A DNA stretch of 64,000 nt, from the NCBI GenBank assembly GCA_017979445.1, contig CM030714.1, positions 5,580,001 to 5,644,000 of the forward strand, read 5' to 3'. The translations under genes were made by a program, and so were the position numbers. The notes beneath the pieces were generated by a model. The model ran no database searches and was not told the origin of the DNA. It saw only the letters and a list, made by a program, of their open reading frames with translations. The first letter of the stretch is position 1. Each line of letters opens with the position of its first letter. This DNA is from Akebia trifoliata (taxonomy: Eukaryota; Streptophyta; Magnoliopsida; Ranunculales; Lardizabalaceae). Below, one piece after another: positions 35,812-46,857 of the stretch.

Positions 35812-35985
35812 TGTTGGAGTGACCTTAGGTTAGAACCTCACATCGCACTTCTTGACATGAAAGTGGATTGGAACCATAAATGCCTTTTTTACTCGTATCT
35901 TGATGAAAGCATCTATGGTTCCCATTCACTTTCATGTCAAGAAGTGTGATATGAGATTCTAGCATGAGGTCCCTTCAACATTATT
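35812..35985. mobile_element. Foldback MITE, copy B
   Basis: Homolog of 4153-4322. The arms carry CACTTCTTGACATGAAAGTG and the complement. Confidence 0.6.
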
Positions 35986-37303
35986 CATTCTTATATGCAT
36001 CAAATCTCACATTAAGAAAAGAAAGTGTTTAGTTTTTTTTTTTTTTTTTTGAAAAAAATTTAGTTTAAAATGTAAAACACCATGTTTTAAATAATAAAAA
36101 AAAAAATGCTTTTTTATTATTTTAACCATCACAGGTACATATGCATTTTAAATGTGCTTTTTTTTTCTCTCTCTAAAAATTGTTGTTTTTAGTTACCATG
36201 TTCTACACCACCAATGTTCGTGAAATCGAAGTCTCTTATTTGTTCTAGCCCACCTTAAATCTTAGTCCTTTAGAAAACTCAACATAACCGTTAGTAAGCA
36301 TAGACTAAACAATTACCTACCATCCTCGGAAGGCATGTGACTTTTCTCTCAAATCTTCAAAGTCATTTCCTCAAGGTTTCTTTAGCACTTCTTGTCATTA
36401 TTTTAGAATTTTTAAATTGAATATTTCTTTTAAAAATCAACCTTTGTTCGACATAACCAAAGTACCAAACTATCTTAGCCAATTTTCCAAAATCGTAAAT
36501 TCATCAAAAGTTGATCACTTTTTCTTAAATATCTCAAAATAAAATCTATTCAAATAAGAGAAAGAAAAAAAAAACAATCGAGAACTCTCTATTAGTTGAA
36601 TAACCAAGCACAAAACTAGTTCAATTCTAAAACTAAACAAGTAAAAAAACGCATTACCTTAAAAGCTTGGCCTTGAAAATTTGGTATTTTCAAAAAGTGT
36701 TAGTTGCCACGATCCTTCTCCGACCCATTAATTATTGAGCACATGTTTTGATAAGTTTTCTAAATTAATCTTAGTCGCCCTCAAAATTTTTTTTTTCTCA
36801 GATACTTATTTTCAAGGTGTATTTAATGCACCTTAACGTGTGCCCTTAGGGCACATGTTAACAAACCCGTGATTTTTAACCATTTCATTTGGACATTTTA
36901 AAGTGAAAATGTAGAATTATGCGCAATGTCTACAATGTGGCATTTTGAGGATGGTATAGACACCAAATTGTAAAATTGTGGAAAAGTTCTTATATTAATA
37001 ATAGATCAAGAAAACCTCTTGGAAACCATTTGAAAACACAAAATCCCAATTGAGCCTAATTATTAAGAATGGGCCTCTCAAAACTCCGGCTTGGTTATTT
37101 TTGGATGATACCCTTATCAAAATATGTTCAAGTGATTCCTCATAGTCAATAAGACGTGTTGGCCAATGAAAAAATCACCAGTCTTTTCCAAGATTAATTA
37201 GAAATAACAAAAGGATAATAACAAAGTGCAATGATGTTGGGCATAAAATGTCCAACACCACTAATTTATTACTTATTCTAATAAATAATATATATATATA
37301 TAT

Positions 37304-37683
37304 GGGTCCAGTTCGGCACCCTAAGTTTTACTACACACTTTAACAAACGCGTTTTGTCCTACATGGGTTAGAAGTTTCGGAATGAGCTGATTTTTGGTGA
37401 GGATGATCTCTATTGTGAGGAGATCATCCTCACCAAAAATCAGCTCATTCCAAAACTTCTAACCCCATCAAAAATGATTTACAAAAAATGGACGATCCAC
37501 GATTTTTCAACTTATAAACATGGGGCTAAACATTTCGGAATGGGCTGATTTTTGGGGAGGATGATCTTCTAATCATAGAGAGATTATCCTCACCAAAAAT
37601 CAGCCCATTCCAAAACTTCTAACCCATGTAGGACAAAAAACGTTTGTTAAAGTGTGTGGTAAAACTTAGGGTGCTGAACATTT

Positions 37684-37686
<3 letters not shown>
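37304..37686. mobile_element. TA-flanked foldback element, unit 3
   Basis: Same family as units 1 and 2 but in the opposite orientation. It starts GGGTCCAGTTCGGCACCC, ends GGGTGCTGAACATTTCCC, and has TA runs at both ends. Confidence 0.75.
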
Positions 37687-37726
<40 letters not shown>

Positions 37727-37728
<2 letters not shown>

Positions 37729-38496
37729 ATCAGGTTCAAACGACAACCATTTCAACACACATATAGACAACGTGTTTTGTCTTATATGGGCAAAAATGTT
37801 TGGAATGGGCTGATTTTTTGTGAGGATGATCTCTGTGGTGAGGAGATCATCCTTGCCAAAAATCAGCTCATTATGAAACTTCTAGACCGTCCAATTTTTG
37901 TTGAAAAATTATAGACCGTCCAATTTTTGTAAATCAATTTTGATGGGGTTAGAAGTTTTGGAATTTGATGATTTTTTGCCAGGATGATCCCCTCATCACA
38001 GAGATCATCCTCACAAAAAATCAGCCCATTCCAAACATTTTTGCCCATATAAGACAAACACGTTGTCTATATGTGTGTCGCAATGTGTGTTGCAGGAACC
38101 CGACCCTATATATATATAGGGTCGGGTTCCTGCAACACACATTGCGACACACATATAGACAACGTGTTTGTCTTATATGGGCAAAAATGTTTGGAATGGG
38201 CTGATTTTTTGTGAGGATGATTTCTGTGATGAGGGGATCATCTGGCAAAAAATCATCCCATTCCAAAACTTGTAACCCCATAAAAATTGATTTACAAAAA
38301 TTGGACGGTCTATAATTTTTCAACAAAAATTGGACGGTCTAGAAGTTTCATAATGAGCTGATTTTTGGCAAGGATGATCTCCTCACCACAGAGATCATCC
38401 TCACAAAAAATCAGCCCATTCCAAACATTTTTGCCCATATAAGACAAAACGCGTTGTCTATATGTGTGTTGAAATGGTTGTCGTTTGAACTTGACC

Positions 38497-38497
<1 letters not shown>
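37727..38497. repeat. Large palindrome of two foldback elements
   Basis: Two TA-flanked elements (37727-38106 and 38119-38497) of a related family lie head to head around a TA core, centred between 38112 and 38113. The left element starts GGATCAGGTTCAAACGACAA and the right ends with its near complement. The inner ends, GGAACCCGACCC and GGGTCGGGTTCC, pair exactly. The same 60-residue open frame can be read on both strands across the centre. Each half is itself a foldback, so the transcript could form a long hairpin. Confidence 0.85.
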
Positions 38498-38544
<47 letters not shown>

Positions 38545-39740
38545 AGGATCATTGAAACTATTCTATTTGTATATTGTAAACCTAATTTACACTTTCAATA
38601 ATTTTAGAAATATTTTTTTTTTTTTGCAATATATTAGTCAAAAATGTTAAACTATTTTTGTTGTGATATTTTTTTGTAATTTTTTTATTACTTGATATGG
38701 GGGAAAAAAAAAGGTAAAAGATCTCTAACAATTTTAGATTTTTAATATACAAATGAAATACTCTTGATGATGGTAGACATTTTTGTGTATTGGATATTAT
38801 AATTATCTTTAATATTTTACCTGTAAAAATGATTATTTTAATATTATTAATAACTATTATTTTAATGTAATTGGATGTTTAGGGATAATTATATTTTTAT
38901 AGTTTATGATTATGACCACTTGGGCGACATTTTGCCACCTTATAAATAAATGCTTTGGGAAGAGATAATGTGTAAGTGCATGGTAACAAAGATGGGGTCA
39001 GGAATAATTCAACAAGAGAAAGCTCGGAAAAAGTCCGCAAAAGATTAACATAGTTGGAAAAACATCATAAAACTGAAAAAATAAAAAATAATTTTTTAAG
39101 TGTAAAAAATAAAAATAAAAATGAATTCCATAAATTACATACTAAAATAACACTTAAACATGCAAAAAATAAAAAACATATGTTTTTTTTTTTAATTCTC
39201 AAAAACTTTGAGATTTTAAAAAAAAATCATGATTTTATCGAAAAAATTTAAAATCGTGATTTAATCACAGATTTGTCACTATATATGTAATTATGTTTAA
39301 AAGGCAAGGTTTAGGGTGAGTTCTTTCAACCTTACTAGTGTTTAAGTAATACTTTGGTTTGAGGTCTACCCAAAAGAAAACTCTTTAATTTGTTGATAAA
39401 TTAATTTTTTTTAATTATAATTTTCATAAAATATCATATTGAAGGTTTGATTATTAATGAAATTAGTTTGCTTCCCAACAATCTTATCTTGAAAACAGAT
39501 CATTTCAAAGTTTTGTACTTGAACGGATTCACGGTTTGTTAGGTCTCTGGGTTGGAGTCTGATCTGATTTTTCAATTTTTATTTTTAATTTTTAATATGG
39601 TATCGTAGATTTGGGTAAAGTAGCATTAAAGAATTGAGAGACTTGATATTCTTTTACATATACAAGGAAGTTATTTGTTATTCTTGTTTCATCTACAGTT
39701 GCAATACTAGTTCAATCAATCAGAGAAATTAGAGGTTGTG

Positions 39741-42700
39741 ATGGATAGTGGAAGTCAACAAGTTGTTCACATCCCGCAAGCAAATAACATTGAAGACATT
39801 TTCATAGGTTTACAAGACAAGCGCCCGCTCATAATCGAGAATAAACTCCAACAACTCCTCAACTACTTCAAATTTCCTTCTGTCGTAGCTATTTCCATCA
39901 GCGGTTGGATATATAGAGAGTTGTGGTTATGTGGACAGAGGGTTTTGAAGTATGCGGTGAAGACAGCAATGGACTGCAAGCTCTTTGAGACGTTGATATG
40001 GGTGGTTACAAAGCCAAATAGAAGAAGTGATTCTCTAAGTAGTCGGAAGAAGTTTCAACTGCGAGTAGGTGAGACATTGGGTCTTTTTGTGTTTCCTCCT
40101 CCTCCTATCGCTAGTGATGATGATTATGACAGTGATGATGATTATGATGAGGGTGTAGTCTCAGATAGAATACGTGCTTGCTTAGAAAATCGAAGCTTCC
40201 TATTGGTGCATGATACTCATTGGGAACTCCAGGATTTGGAAAGCATGGGAATTCCAATTTTCAACAGGAGAGGAAATTCTTCCAAGGTTGTAGCACTTTC
40301 TTCTACTAACCTAAGTTACTATTTCCATTTTCCTTTCGAGGACATGGATAGGTTGTCATATGAGGAAAAATTGGATTTGATTTTAGAAGAATCTGGTGAT
40401 ATAGCTTATTCCCAAAATCTGGGAGGTCTTATTACTCCAGAGGTCGTCATGGACTGCATCTTATACTTCTTATTATTTGATTCAAAACGTATTAAAATAC
40501 GAATTTTGCTAAGGTATTGGTATGCAGAAGGGTATATTGGCGCAAATGATGATCTAGAGGCATCTTTCAAGTTAGGGAAGGCCCTATTGGAACAGCTCCA
40601 CCACCATCGCCTAATTCAATTACAACTGCAACATGTAGAATTTGAAACTCTATGGGGGTTCCTAGACAATCACATACGAAGAAGTTCTCCGAGATTCCTA
40701 ATTATATACAGAGATACATTTGATACACGTGAAAATCCACCACAGTGGGAAGACATAGAAAGGATCAATTTTTACCATACCCCTAATGAATATCCAATGT
40801 CTCCTCCAAAATGCAGTAAGCTCTCTACACTTGTTGTCAGTAATTTACCTCCATTCAATAAGTTCTCAGAAAACTTTTTGGAGCACATGGAGAGTGTTCG
40901 AGTTCTTGGCCTCATGAATACAAGTATCTCATCTCTGCCTTCCTCCTTCCCCTGTTTGGGCACCAGCCTTAAGATACTAAATTTACGAAATTGCAGTCAA
41001 TTAAGGCATCTCCAAGTTTCTTACTTGCGAGCGTTGTCAAAACTTGAGGTCTTAGATCTTTCAAAAACACCTTTGGCAGAAATCCCAGAGGAATCTTTTG
41101 AGGGACTGCAGAGCCTTCGACTCCTCGATCTTTCTCAATGTTCTCAATTATCCTCACTGCCATCATCAATATCGTGCTTGAAAAACCTCGAGCAGCTCTT
41201 GCTTCGAGGTTGTCAAAATCTAAGGGTACTACCTTCTTTTCCACCACCATTCAAGCAACTCCTACTACTTGATCTTTCCTACGCAGATTTCACTCAAATC
41301 CCAGAGCAATTCTTCCAACATATGCACAAGCTTCAAGATCTCAACCTCTCCTTCGCTCATAAGTTAACATCCTTACCAGCCTCCATTCCCAATCTTATCA
41401 ACCTAAAGAAACTGAACCTTGAGTCTTGCTCAAACTTAAGGACTGTAGTTCCTAGTTTGCTACAAATCTCATCGTCCCTTGAACAACTCGACCTATCAAA
41501 TTGTACCTCCCTAGAGGACCTCAATAAACATGTTTCATCTTCATTTGGTAGAATCCTCCCAAAAATCAAGGTTCTAGGGATTTCTCAAACCCGATCAGAT
41601 AGGTTTTTCTCACTCAAAGGTTCTCCTAGTTTAGAAACCATAACTTTGGTGGAAAACAGTAACCTTGAGGTGCTTGATCTTTCCTATACCACAATCAACC
41701 GGTTCCCATTAGAGGGTTCCTCAAATCTACATCCCCTAAGGTGCTTGAACCTACTAGGAGTGAAGCACATTCAAACAGTTAATTGGGATGAAATAAGTTG
41801 GTTACCGCAAGAGCTGAACTGGGATCAATGTGGTGATGGCACCGCGTTCCATTTGCATTTTCCACAAGCAAAATGGAATGGAGATGGCGACAACAATGGA
41901 ATCTTTATATCCGTATCTAATGCCAGTATTTTTCGATCTCTTACACCTTCATCTAAACTTTGGGAAAAATATTTGTTACGATTTAGTGTCTACATTTGCC
42001 CTTGTGTGGAACAAAGCAAGGGCAAAGATGTGCCTTCCCAAAGAGAGAGATCATGCTACAAAGATATCTACAACTCTAGAACAAAAGCTCCTGCTCCTTA
42101 TTATGAAAGGAGTATGGAGATTGAGAAAGTTAGGGGAAATACAAAAGGCGTCTCCGGAATTCTCAGTCACACACAATTTTTGTCTCTCCATGATGAAAGT
42201 TCGGTTAAGAAATTAACCGATTTGGGTATTGAAAATATGGCACAGTTGAGAGAATGTCGATTGGAAAAATGCTATGCAATGGAGGTCATCTTTGATGTGC
42301 AAGCTGGTGATATGGCTAAATACCAGCCCTTGTTGAAGTGCCTAGAGATCATATGGATCTCTAAACTCATGAAATTGATGAATGTATGCCTTAGTATGGG
42401 AATACTGGAAAGAGGAAGCTTTGGTGTCCTCAAAAATCTGCATCTAGAGTATTGCCCACGAATTGTGAATGTTTTCTCATCTGGTGTGTGTTTGGAAAGC
42501 TTGGAAGTGCTCGAAATTAAATTTTGCAGTAGATTACAAGAGGTCTTCTCGGGTGAAGCAAATGGAGAAAGTTCATTACAGAAATTGCACACTTTGTGCC
42601 TTTGGGAACTTCCCAACTTGAAAAGCATTGTTCGCGACGTGTCCTTGACATCCTTAAACAGGGCCAAAGTAAAAGGATGTCCAAAGCTACGCAAAATTCC

Positions 42701-42854
42701 TATTCTTAGCAGCAGTAGCAACAGCAACACCATTAATCTTGAGGTCACAGGCGAGTCCGAATGGTGGGAGCAACTGCAATGGGAAGACAGAAATGTCAAG
42801 CACAAAGTCTGTTTCAAAAGGTTGCATTCAACAAGATTTCCCAAATCCACGTAA
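39741..42854 (+). CDS. NLR-derived LRR protein lacking a P-loop (intact copy B)
   Basis: 1037 residues in one exon, starting at the ATG at 39741 shared with copy A. A conserved CTACAG acceptor lies about 40 nt upstream, so a 5' untranslated exon is likely. Approximate layout: residues 1-45 unassigned; 45-115 RNBS-A-like (LFETLIWVVTKP); 125-140 acidic Asp/Tyr loop; 145-175 kinase-2-like (NRSFLLVHDTHW); about 235-300 winged-helix-like (LLRYWYAEGYIGANDD); about 350-680 LRRs; about 790-1037 a CNL-type C-terminal block (GESEWWEQLQWED). The region expected to hold a GxxxxGKT P-loop reads VAISISGWIY, and no GLPL box is seen. CC-NBS-LRR proteins are intracellular immune receptors, but without nucleotide-binding residues this one may act as a non-signalling partner or decoy. 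That role is inference. Confidence 0.88.
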   Translation: MDSGSQQVVHIPQANNIEDIFIGLQDKRPLIIENKLQQLLNYFKFPSVVAISISGWIYRELWLCGQRVLKYAVKTAMDCKLFETLIWVVTKPNRRSDSLSSRKKFQLRVGETLGLFVFPPPPIASDDDYDSDDDYDEGVVSDRIRACLENRSFLLVHDTHWELQDLESMGIPIFNRRGNSSKVVALSSTNLSYYFHFPFEDMDRLSYEEKLDLILEESGDIAYSQNLGGLITPEVVMDCILYFLLFDSKRIKIRILLRYWYAEGYIGANDDLEASFKLGKALLEQLHHHRLIQLQLQHVEFETLWGFLDNHIRRSSPRFLIIYRDTFDTRENPPQWEDIERINFYHTPNEYPMSPPKCSKLSTLVVSNLPPFNKFSENFLEHMESVRVLGLMNTSISSLPSSFPCLGTSLKILNLRNCSQLRHLQVSYLRALSKLEVLDLSKTPLAEIPEESFEGLQSLRLLDLSQCSQLSSLPSSISCLKNLEQLLLRGCQNLRVLPSFPPPFKQLLLLDLSYADFTQIPEQFFQHMHKLQDLNLSFAHKLTSLPASIPNLINLKKLNLESCSNLRTVVPSLLQISSSLEQLDLSNCTSLEDLNKHVSSSFGRILPKIKVLGISQTRSDRFFSLKGSPSLETITLVENSNLEVLDLSYTTINRFPLEGSSNLHPLRCLNLLGVKHIQTVNWDEISWLPQELNWDQCGDGTAFHLHFPQAKWNGDGDNNGIFISVSNASIFRSLTPSSKLWEKYLLRFSVYICPCVEQSKGKDVPSQRERSCYKDIYNSRTKAPAPYYERSMEIEKVRGNTKGVSGILSHTQFLSLHDESSVKKLTDLGIENMAQLRECRLEKCYAMEVIFDVQAGDMAKYQPLLKCLEIIWISKLMKLMNVCLSMGILERGSFGVLKNLHLEYCPRIVNVFSSGVCLESLEVLEIKFCSRLQEVFSGEANGESSLQKLHTLCLWELPNLKSIVRDVSLTSLNRAKVKGCPKLRKIPILSSSSNSNTINLEVTGESEWWEQLQWEDRNVKHKVCFKRLHSTRFPKST

Positions 42855-45800
42855 GGTAATTGCAATTAATTTTTTTTTTCCTAATGACATATATGTTATG
42901 TATTTGTTATTTATTGTCCTATTCATAGTTTTGAAATTAGAAAACTCAAACCAAATTGGAAGCCATTGAGTCTGAGTCAATTTAAAACTCAAGTGAGTCA
43001 ATATAAAATAACATAAATTATTTAATTACTTAAAAATTATTGAAAAATCTGTAGCTTAGACATAATTTTCAGATATTTTTATGGTTTTTTTCTCTAAAAG
43101 AGCATTGACAGGTCAACTTTCGAGTTCAATCAACAAGTTTTAAAACTATGGTTCTAACATGACTCAGGGTGGGCCATTGGAAGTTCAGAACATATTTGGT
43201 GGATCTACACATACTTGGAGTTTCCTTCTGATCATAATGCATTACATCTCCTAAAGAACTTTTGATCAATCTATCAAAGTGGTCGGTTATGGATCGACAT
43301 TTTGGATTATTGTCTTATTTAATGAATACCTATTATTTGCATAATATATTAAATTGAAAAAAATTAAATAGAAGATAGAAATCAAAAGATTTGATATTGT
43401 GCATGATCTCATGATGAAAAGTAATTTATTTTGATGGTTATTGCAGGAAAGAGTAAGAAGTAGACCTTGTGGCTTTATCCGGTAAACACTAGCTTCTTTT
43501 TAATCTCTTCCATTTTTGGCCAACAACTTAATAATCTTTGTTATATGTAACTAAAATTCAACAAGAAAGATTATTTTGAAAATTTATCAAAACCGAGAGG
43601 CCATGACTAAGATTCACCTTTTCCAAAATTCAGTCAAATTTAAGCAATGGATACTCCATCTAATACATTTGGTTTCGTAATCACATTATATTGCACTTTA
43701 CTGTGATTAGCAATCAAAATGAAGGTATTGGGGCAAGAGCAATTGGATTATTATGGTCACTAATAAAGATTTTTCGTTACTAATTTGAAAAAGTTTTTTG
43801 TTTGCTTATCTAGATACACTCATTGAGCATATTATGGTCACTAATAAAGTAAATTTAGTTTTCATAATAGGGAAGATGCAGAAGATGCCCAATGTGTCAA
43901 TGGGGTTGTTTGTGTAGATCCACTAGACTATGGAGTATGGAGTGAAATAAATGGAAGAAGCCGAGGTTGTTCATGTTCAGACATTTATTATCTTATTTGG
44001 ATGGTTGAGGCCATTTTATTTTAAATTCTCATTATGCCTTAAATAATGCTGGTATGTATGTTCTTATTTGTATTGGATTGTCTGGCTTGTTTTATACCTT
44101 GTAATATTTGTGACCATAGGGCTTCTATTTTGTATGGATACTTCTAATAAATGGAAGAATGTCTTTCATGTATTATTTGTCACTTACATGTCCTCTTCGT
44201 CACCTATGTCCATTAAATGATCATGAAATATATCATTTTTTTTTTTTTTTTTGTCAATGAAATAAATTATGGTAATTTATTTTTTTAAAGAAAAAGTGAA
44301 TGAATCTTACAGACGTAAAAATCTGCAATCCACCTCGGGATCCAAATTTTGATCAAAGCCCACAAAGAAATCACAAAAATAACAAAAAGAGAAAAAAAAA
44401 ATTCTTAAAAATAGAGAACAACGAGATTTACATGATTCAACAAAGATGCCTACATCTACGAATCCTTTTTTTTTTTTTTTTTTTTTTTTCAGATTCCGTT
44501 TCCAATGTCTCTTCCCATTTAAAGAATCGAGATTTGTTGTTAATGCAAAATGATGCTAGGCTGATGAATCCAATGACTTGGCGCCACTTGTATGGAAATA
44601 GACAAGACATCCAATCATGCAAATTGGTGAGAAATTTGGGAGCAGATCCTCTGAAGCTTGATTTTCCTTTAGCTCACTGTAGCATTTTTTGAAAAGTGCA
44701 TAAAATACCAAATTGAAAATAAAATCAGTATTCAATCCTGTTGGATTCATTGTCTAGATCAGATTAAAAAAGATTTTAAAAAAATAATTCAAAAAGAATT
44801 ATTTTTTGTGTTTAGAATGGATGGCCACTGAGTTCCTAAATTTAAACCAATGGATATCATTCTCCAGATGATAGTCACATTCTCAACTGTTGGTTAGCAC
44901 GTAGTGTTACACGATTGGTTCATTAGCACCCATTTTTATCAACAACAATTCCCCTTAATTAGATAAAACTCTCATCCTAAAAAGGAATTATGATCCCCCC
45001 TCCCTAACTACTAAATCGATCCTTATCCAAATAAAATAAATATCCACGTGGAAAGAATTGATCCTTTTATATCAAGATTCTTTCCTTAATTAGATAGGAT
45101 CCAATCTTGATACTTCCACCTGACACGATTAATATATTTCGTGTATGTCTCGGTATACATGCTGATTGGTGCAATATGAATGGTCCGGATGAGAATGGTT
45201 TTATAACTTTACAAATCCCATTTTCTTCCATGAACTCATAGCTTACTTGAATTTTTGGGTCCTACGGTGCAAGATATAATACTTGCACAAAAAATTAATA
45301 GTAGAAAATGATTTTCCAAAAATGGTTAAACAACTATGTAAAAGTGATTTTGTTGCAATTTTCCATGTACAATTGAACACAAGCAAACAATTTGTTGAGA
45401 AATAATTTGTTGGAAAATCTGAACTGGAGGGTGCATCTTTGCAATTGCAGGTAGTAGAAACAAACCCAAGGTCTTTGTTATAGGTGTCCAATCATCTCCA
45501 TCATACTCAAACTCGAAAACTTAATTTTATCAACTCAGACAAGTCAAACCCTTTAAAATCAGTTTAAAAGGTTATATAAAATTTCTTATTAATTCTACAT
45601 TTTTAGGTTTTATTGAACTTCCCTATTAATGAAAGTAATTTGTTTCCAAAAAATCTTATCTTGAAAACAGAACATTTAAAATTGTGTGCTTAAAACTATT
45701 CACAAAACTCATGACAGTTTACTTGATTTGTTATTTGAAACACTATTTGAACCGACCAACTTTATTGGATCCTGTATGATGAGATTTTTCAATTTTTGGA

Positions 45801-46150
45801 GTTATCTTGATAGTCTAGTAAGTAAGCTTTTTCTTTCTTAGCAAGACAACAAATTGTTACATGGTGTTATGACATGATTGCAATGCATTTTTACCAGTTG
45901 AGAAAGACTAGTACATCAAGTGCACGTGCAAACAGGTTTGTATTACAAGCAACAAACCCTGAGACAATAGTATAAATGAAATGAAAAACAACATAAATCA
46001 TCATAGTTTTTAAGGATTTTTTAGGAGAGACCAGGGGCCCTTGTTCATGTTTCCAAAATTTCAGCTGGCTTTTTAACAGTTTACAGGTATGCAAAAGTGA
46101 AACCGTCTTCAACCAATAAAGATCACAGGCATTTGTAAGGTCCTTCAAGG
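42855..46150. other. 3' flank of LRR gene B and spacer
   Basis: To about 44287 it matches the 3' flank of gene A, with the same putative untranslated exon (43447-43481, donor GTAAAC) and the same hAT-like MITE (about 42927-43156). From 44288 to 46150 no gene is recognised. A 130-codon open frame at 44300-44692 crosses a 24-base T run and has no family resemblance. 44910-45780 is a diverged repeat of 29280-31170. The minus-strand words at 45890-46150 look like a 3' untranslated region, possibly of the FYVE gene. Confidence 0.5.
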
Positions 46151-46674
46151 TATTGAGTGTATATTTTCCTTCACTCGAGTGTGTCATACCCCAGTTAAGA
46201 CCTGTGACCCTTATATTCATAGTTCCCTACTTCTCCAACAGAGTGGTCTTTTGGAGTAGTTGGTTGGTTAATAATGGTATCAAAGCGCTAGGTTCGTATA
46301 GGTCACGAGTTGGATTCTTTCCACCCATATGGGTGAATGGGAGTGTTGAGTGTATATTTTCCTCCACTCTCAGGTGTTTCATACCCCAATTAAGCCTTGT
46401 GACCCTCTTATATTCATAGTTCTCCCTCACCCCCCCTCTCTAACAGCTCGGTCTTTTGGGGTAGTTGGTAGGTTAATATGGTATCAGAGCACTAGGTTCA
46501 TATAGGTCACAAGTTAAAGTCTTTCCACCCTTTTGGGTGAGGGGGAGTGTTAAATGTATATTTTCCTCCACTCTCAAGTTTTTCATACCTCAGTTAAGCC
46601 CCCTAACCCTCTTATATTCATAGTTCTCCCCCTCTCGAACAGATCAGTCTTCTGGAGTAGTTGGTTGGTTAATA
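46151..46674 (+). mobile_element. TRIM retrotransposon array with three LTRs
   Basis: Three short LTRs (46151-46273, 46344-46478, 46548-46674; 123-135 bp, starting TGTTGAGTGTATATTTTCC or a variant) alternate with two internal regions of about 70 bp. Each internal region begins with a primer-binding site complementary to initiator Met-tRNA (TGGTATCAAAGC, TGGTATCAGAGC) and ends with a purine tract (GGGTGAATGGGAG, GGGTGAGGGGGAG). Five-base direct repeats CAAGG flank the whole (46146-46150, 46675-46679). There is no coding capacity. This is the form of a terminal-repeat retrotransposon in miniature, in a tandem LTR-internal-LTR-internal-LTR arrangement. Confidence 0.88.
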
Positions 46675-46857
46675 CAAGGTACCTATCAAGCTATGAAAGA
46701 CGAAAAATACCTCTAGTTCCACTACTTTGCTAAGACATGCAAGCAGATTCCTTGGTGAAGCTAACACATCCATCCCTCTTTTGGGTGTCACGCGGGAAGG
46801 GGGAACGAAGTAAATTGCAAGACATTTTAAACAAAAGCTTTAGACCAGTGAGCATAC

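Larger units (their letters stand above)
36060..39660. other. 3.5-kb block present only in copy B
   Basis: Replaces about 200 bp of copy A just upstream of the LRR gene. Flanks at 36060 and 39660 match copy A at about 4420 and 4588. It contains no gene I can recognise. 36100-37290 is plain AT-rich DNA. 37304-38497 holds three TA-flanked foldback elements. 38541-39500 is very AT-rich with A runs, including a piece (about 39430-39500) that resembles 30960-31050. Confidence 0.6.
32272..44287. repeat. Segmental duplication, copy B
   Basis: Second copy of the segment at 1-16195. It lacks the LINE and the 1966-2194 MITE but has an extra block at about 36060-39660. It contains the only uninterrupted LRR gene. 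Confidence 0.88.

Noticed and set aside
37965..38326. Identical open frames on both strands
   Set aside because: A consequence of the palindrome; no codon or family evidence.
44300..44692. 130-codon open frame
   Set aside because: It crosses A and T runs, has no recognisable domain, and overlaps a long homopolymer that is likely to vary in length.
46275..46490. TGGTATCAGAGC-like words taken as tRNA sequence
   Set aside because: They are the primer-binding sites of a TRIM element (complement of the Met-tRNA 3' end); no cloverleaf is present.
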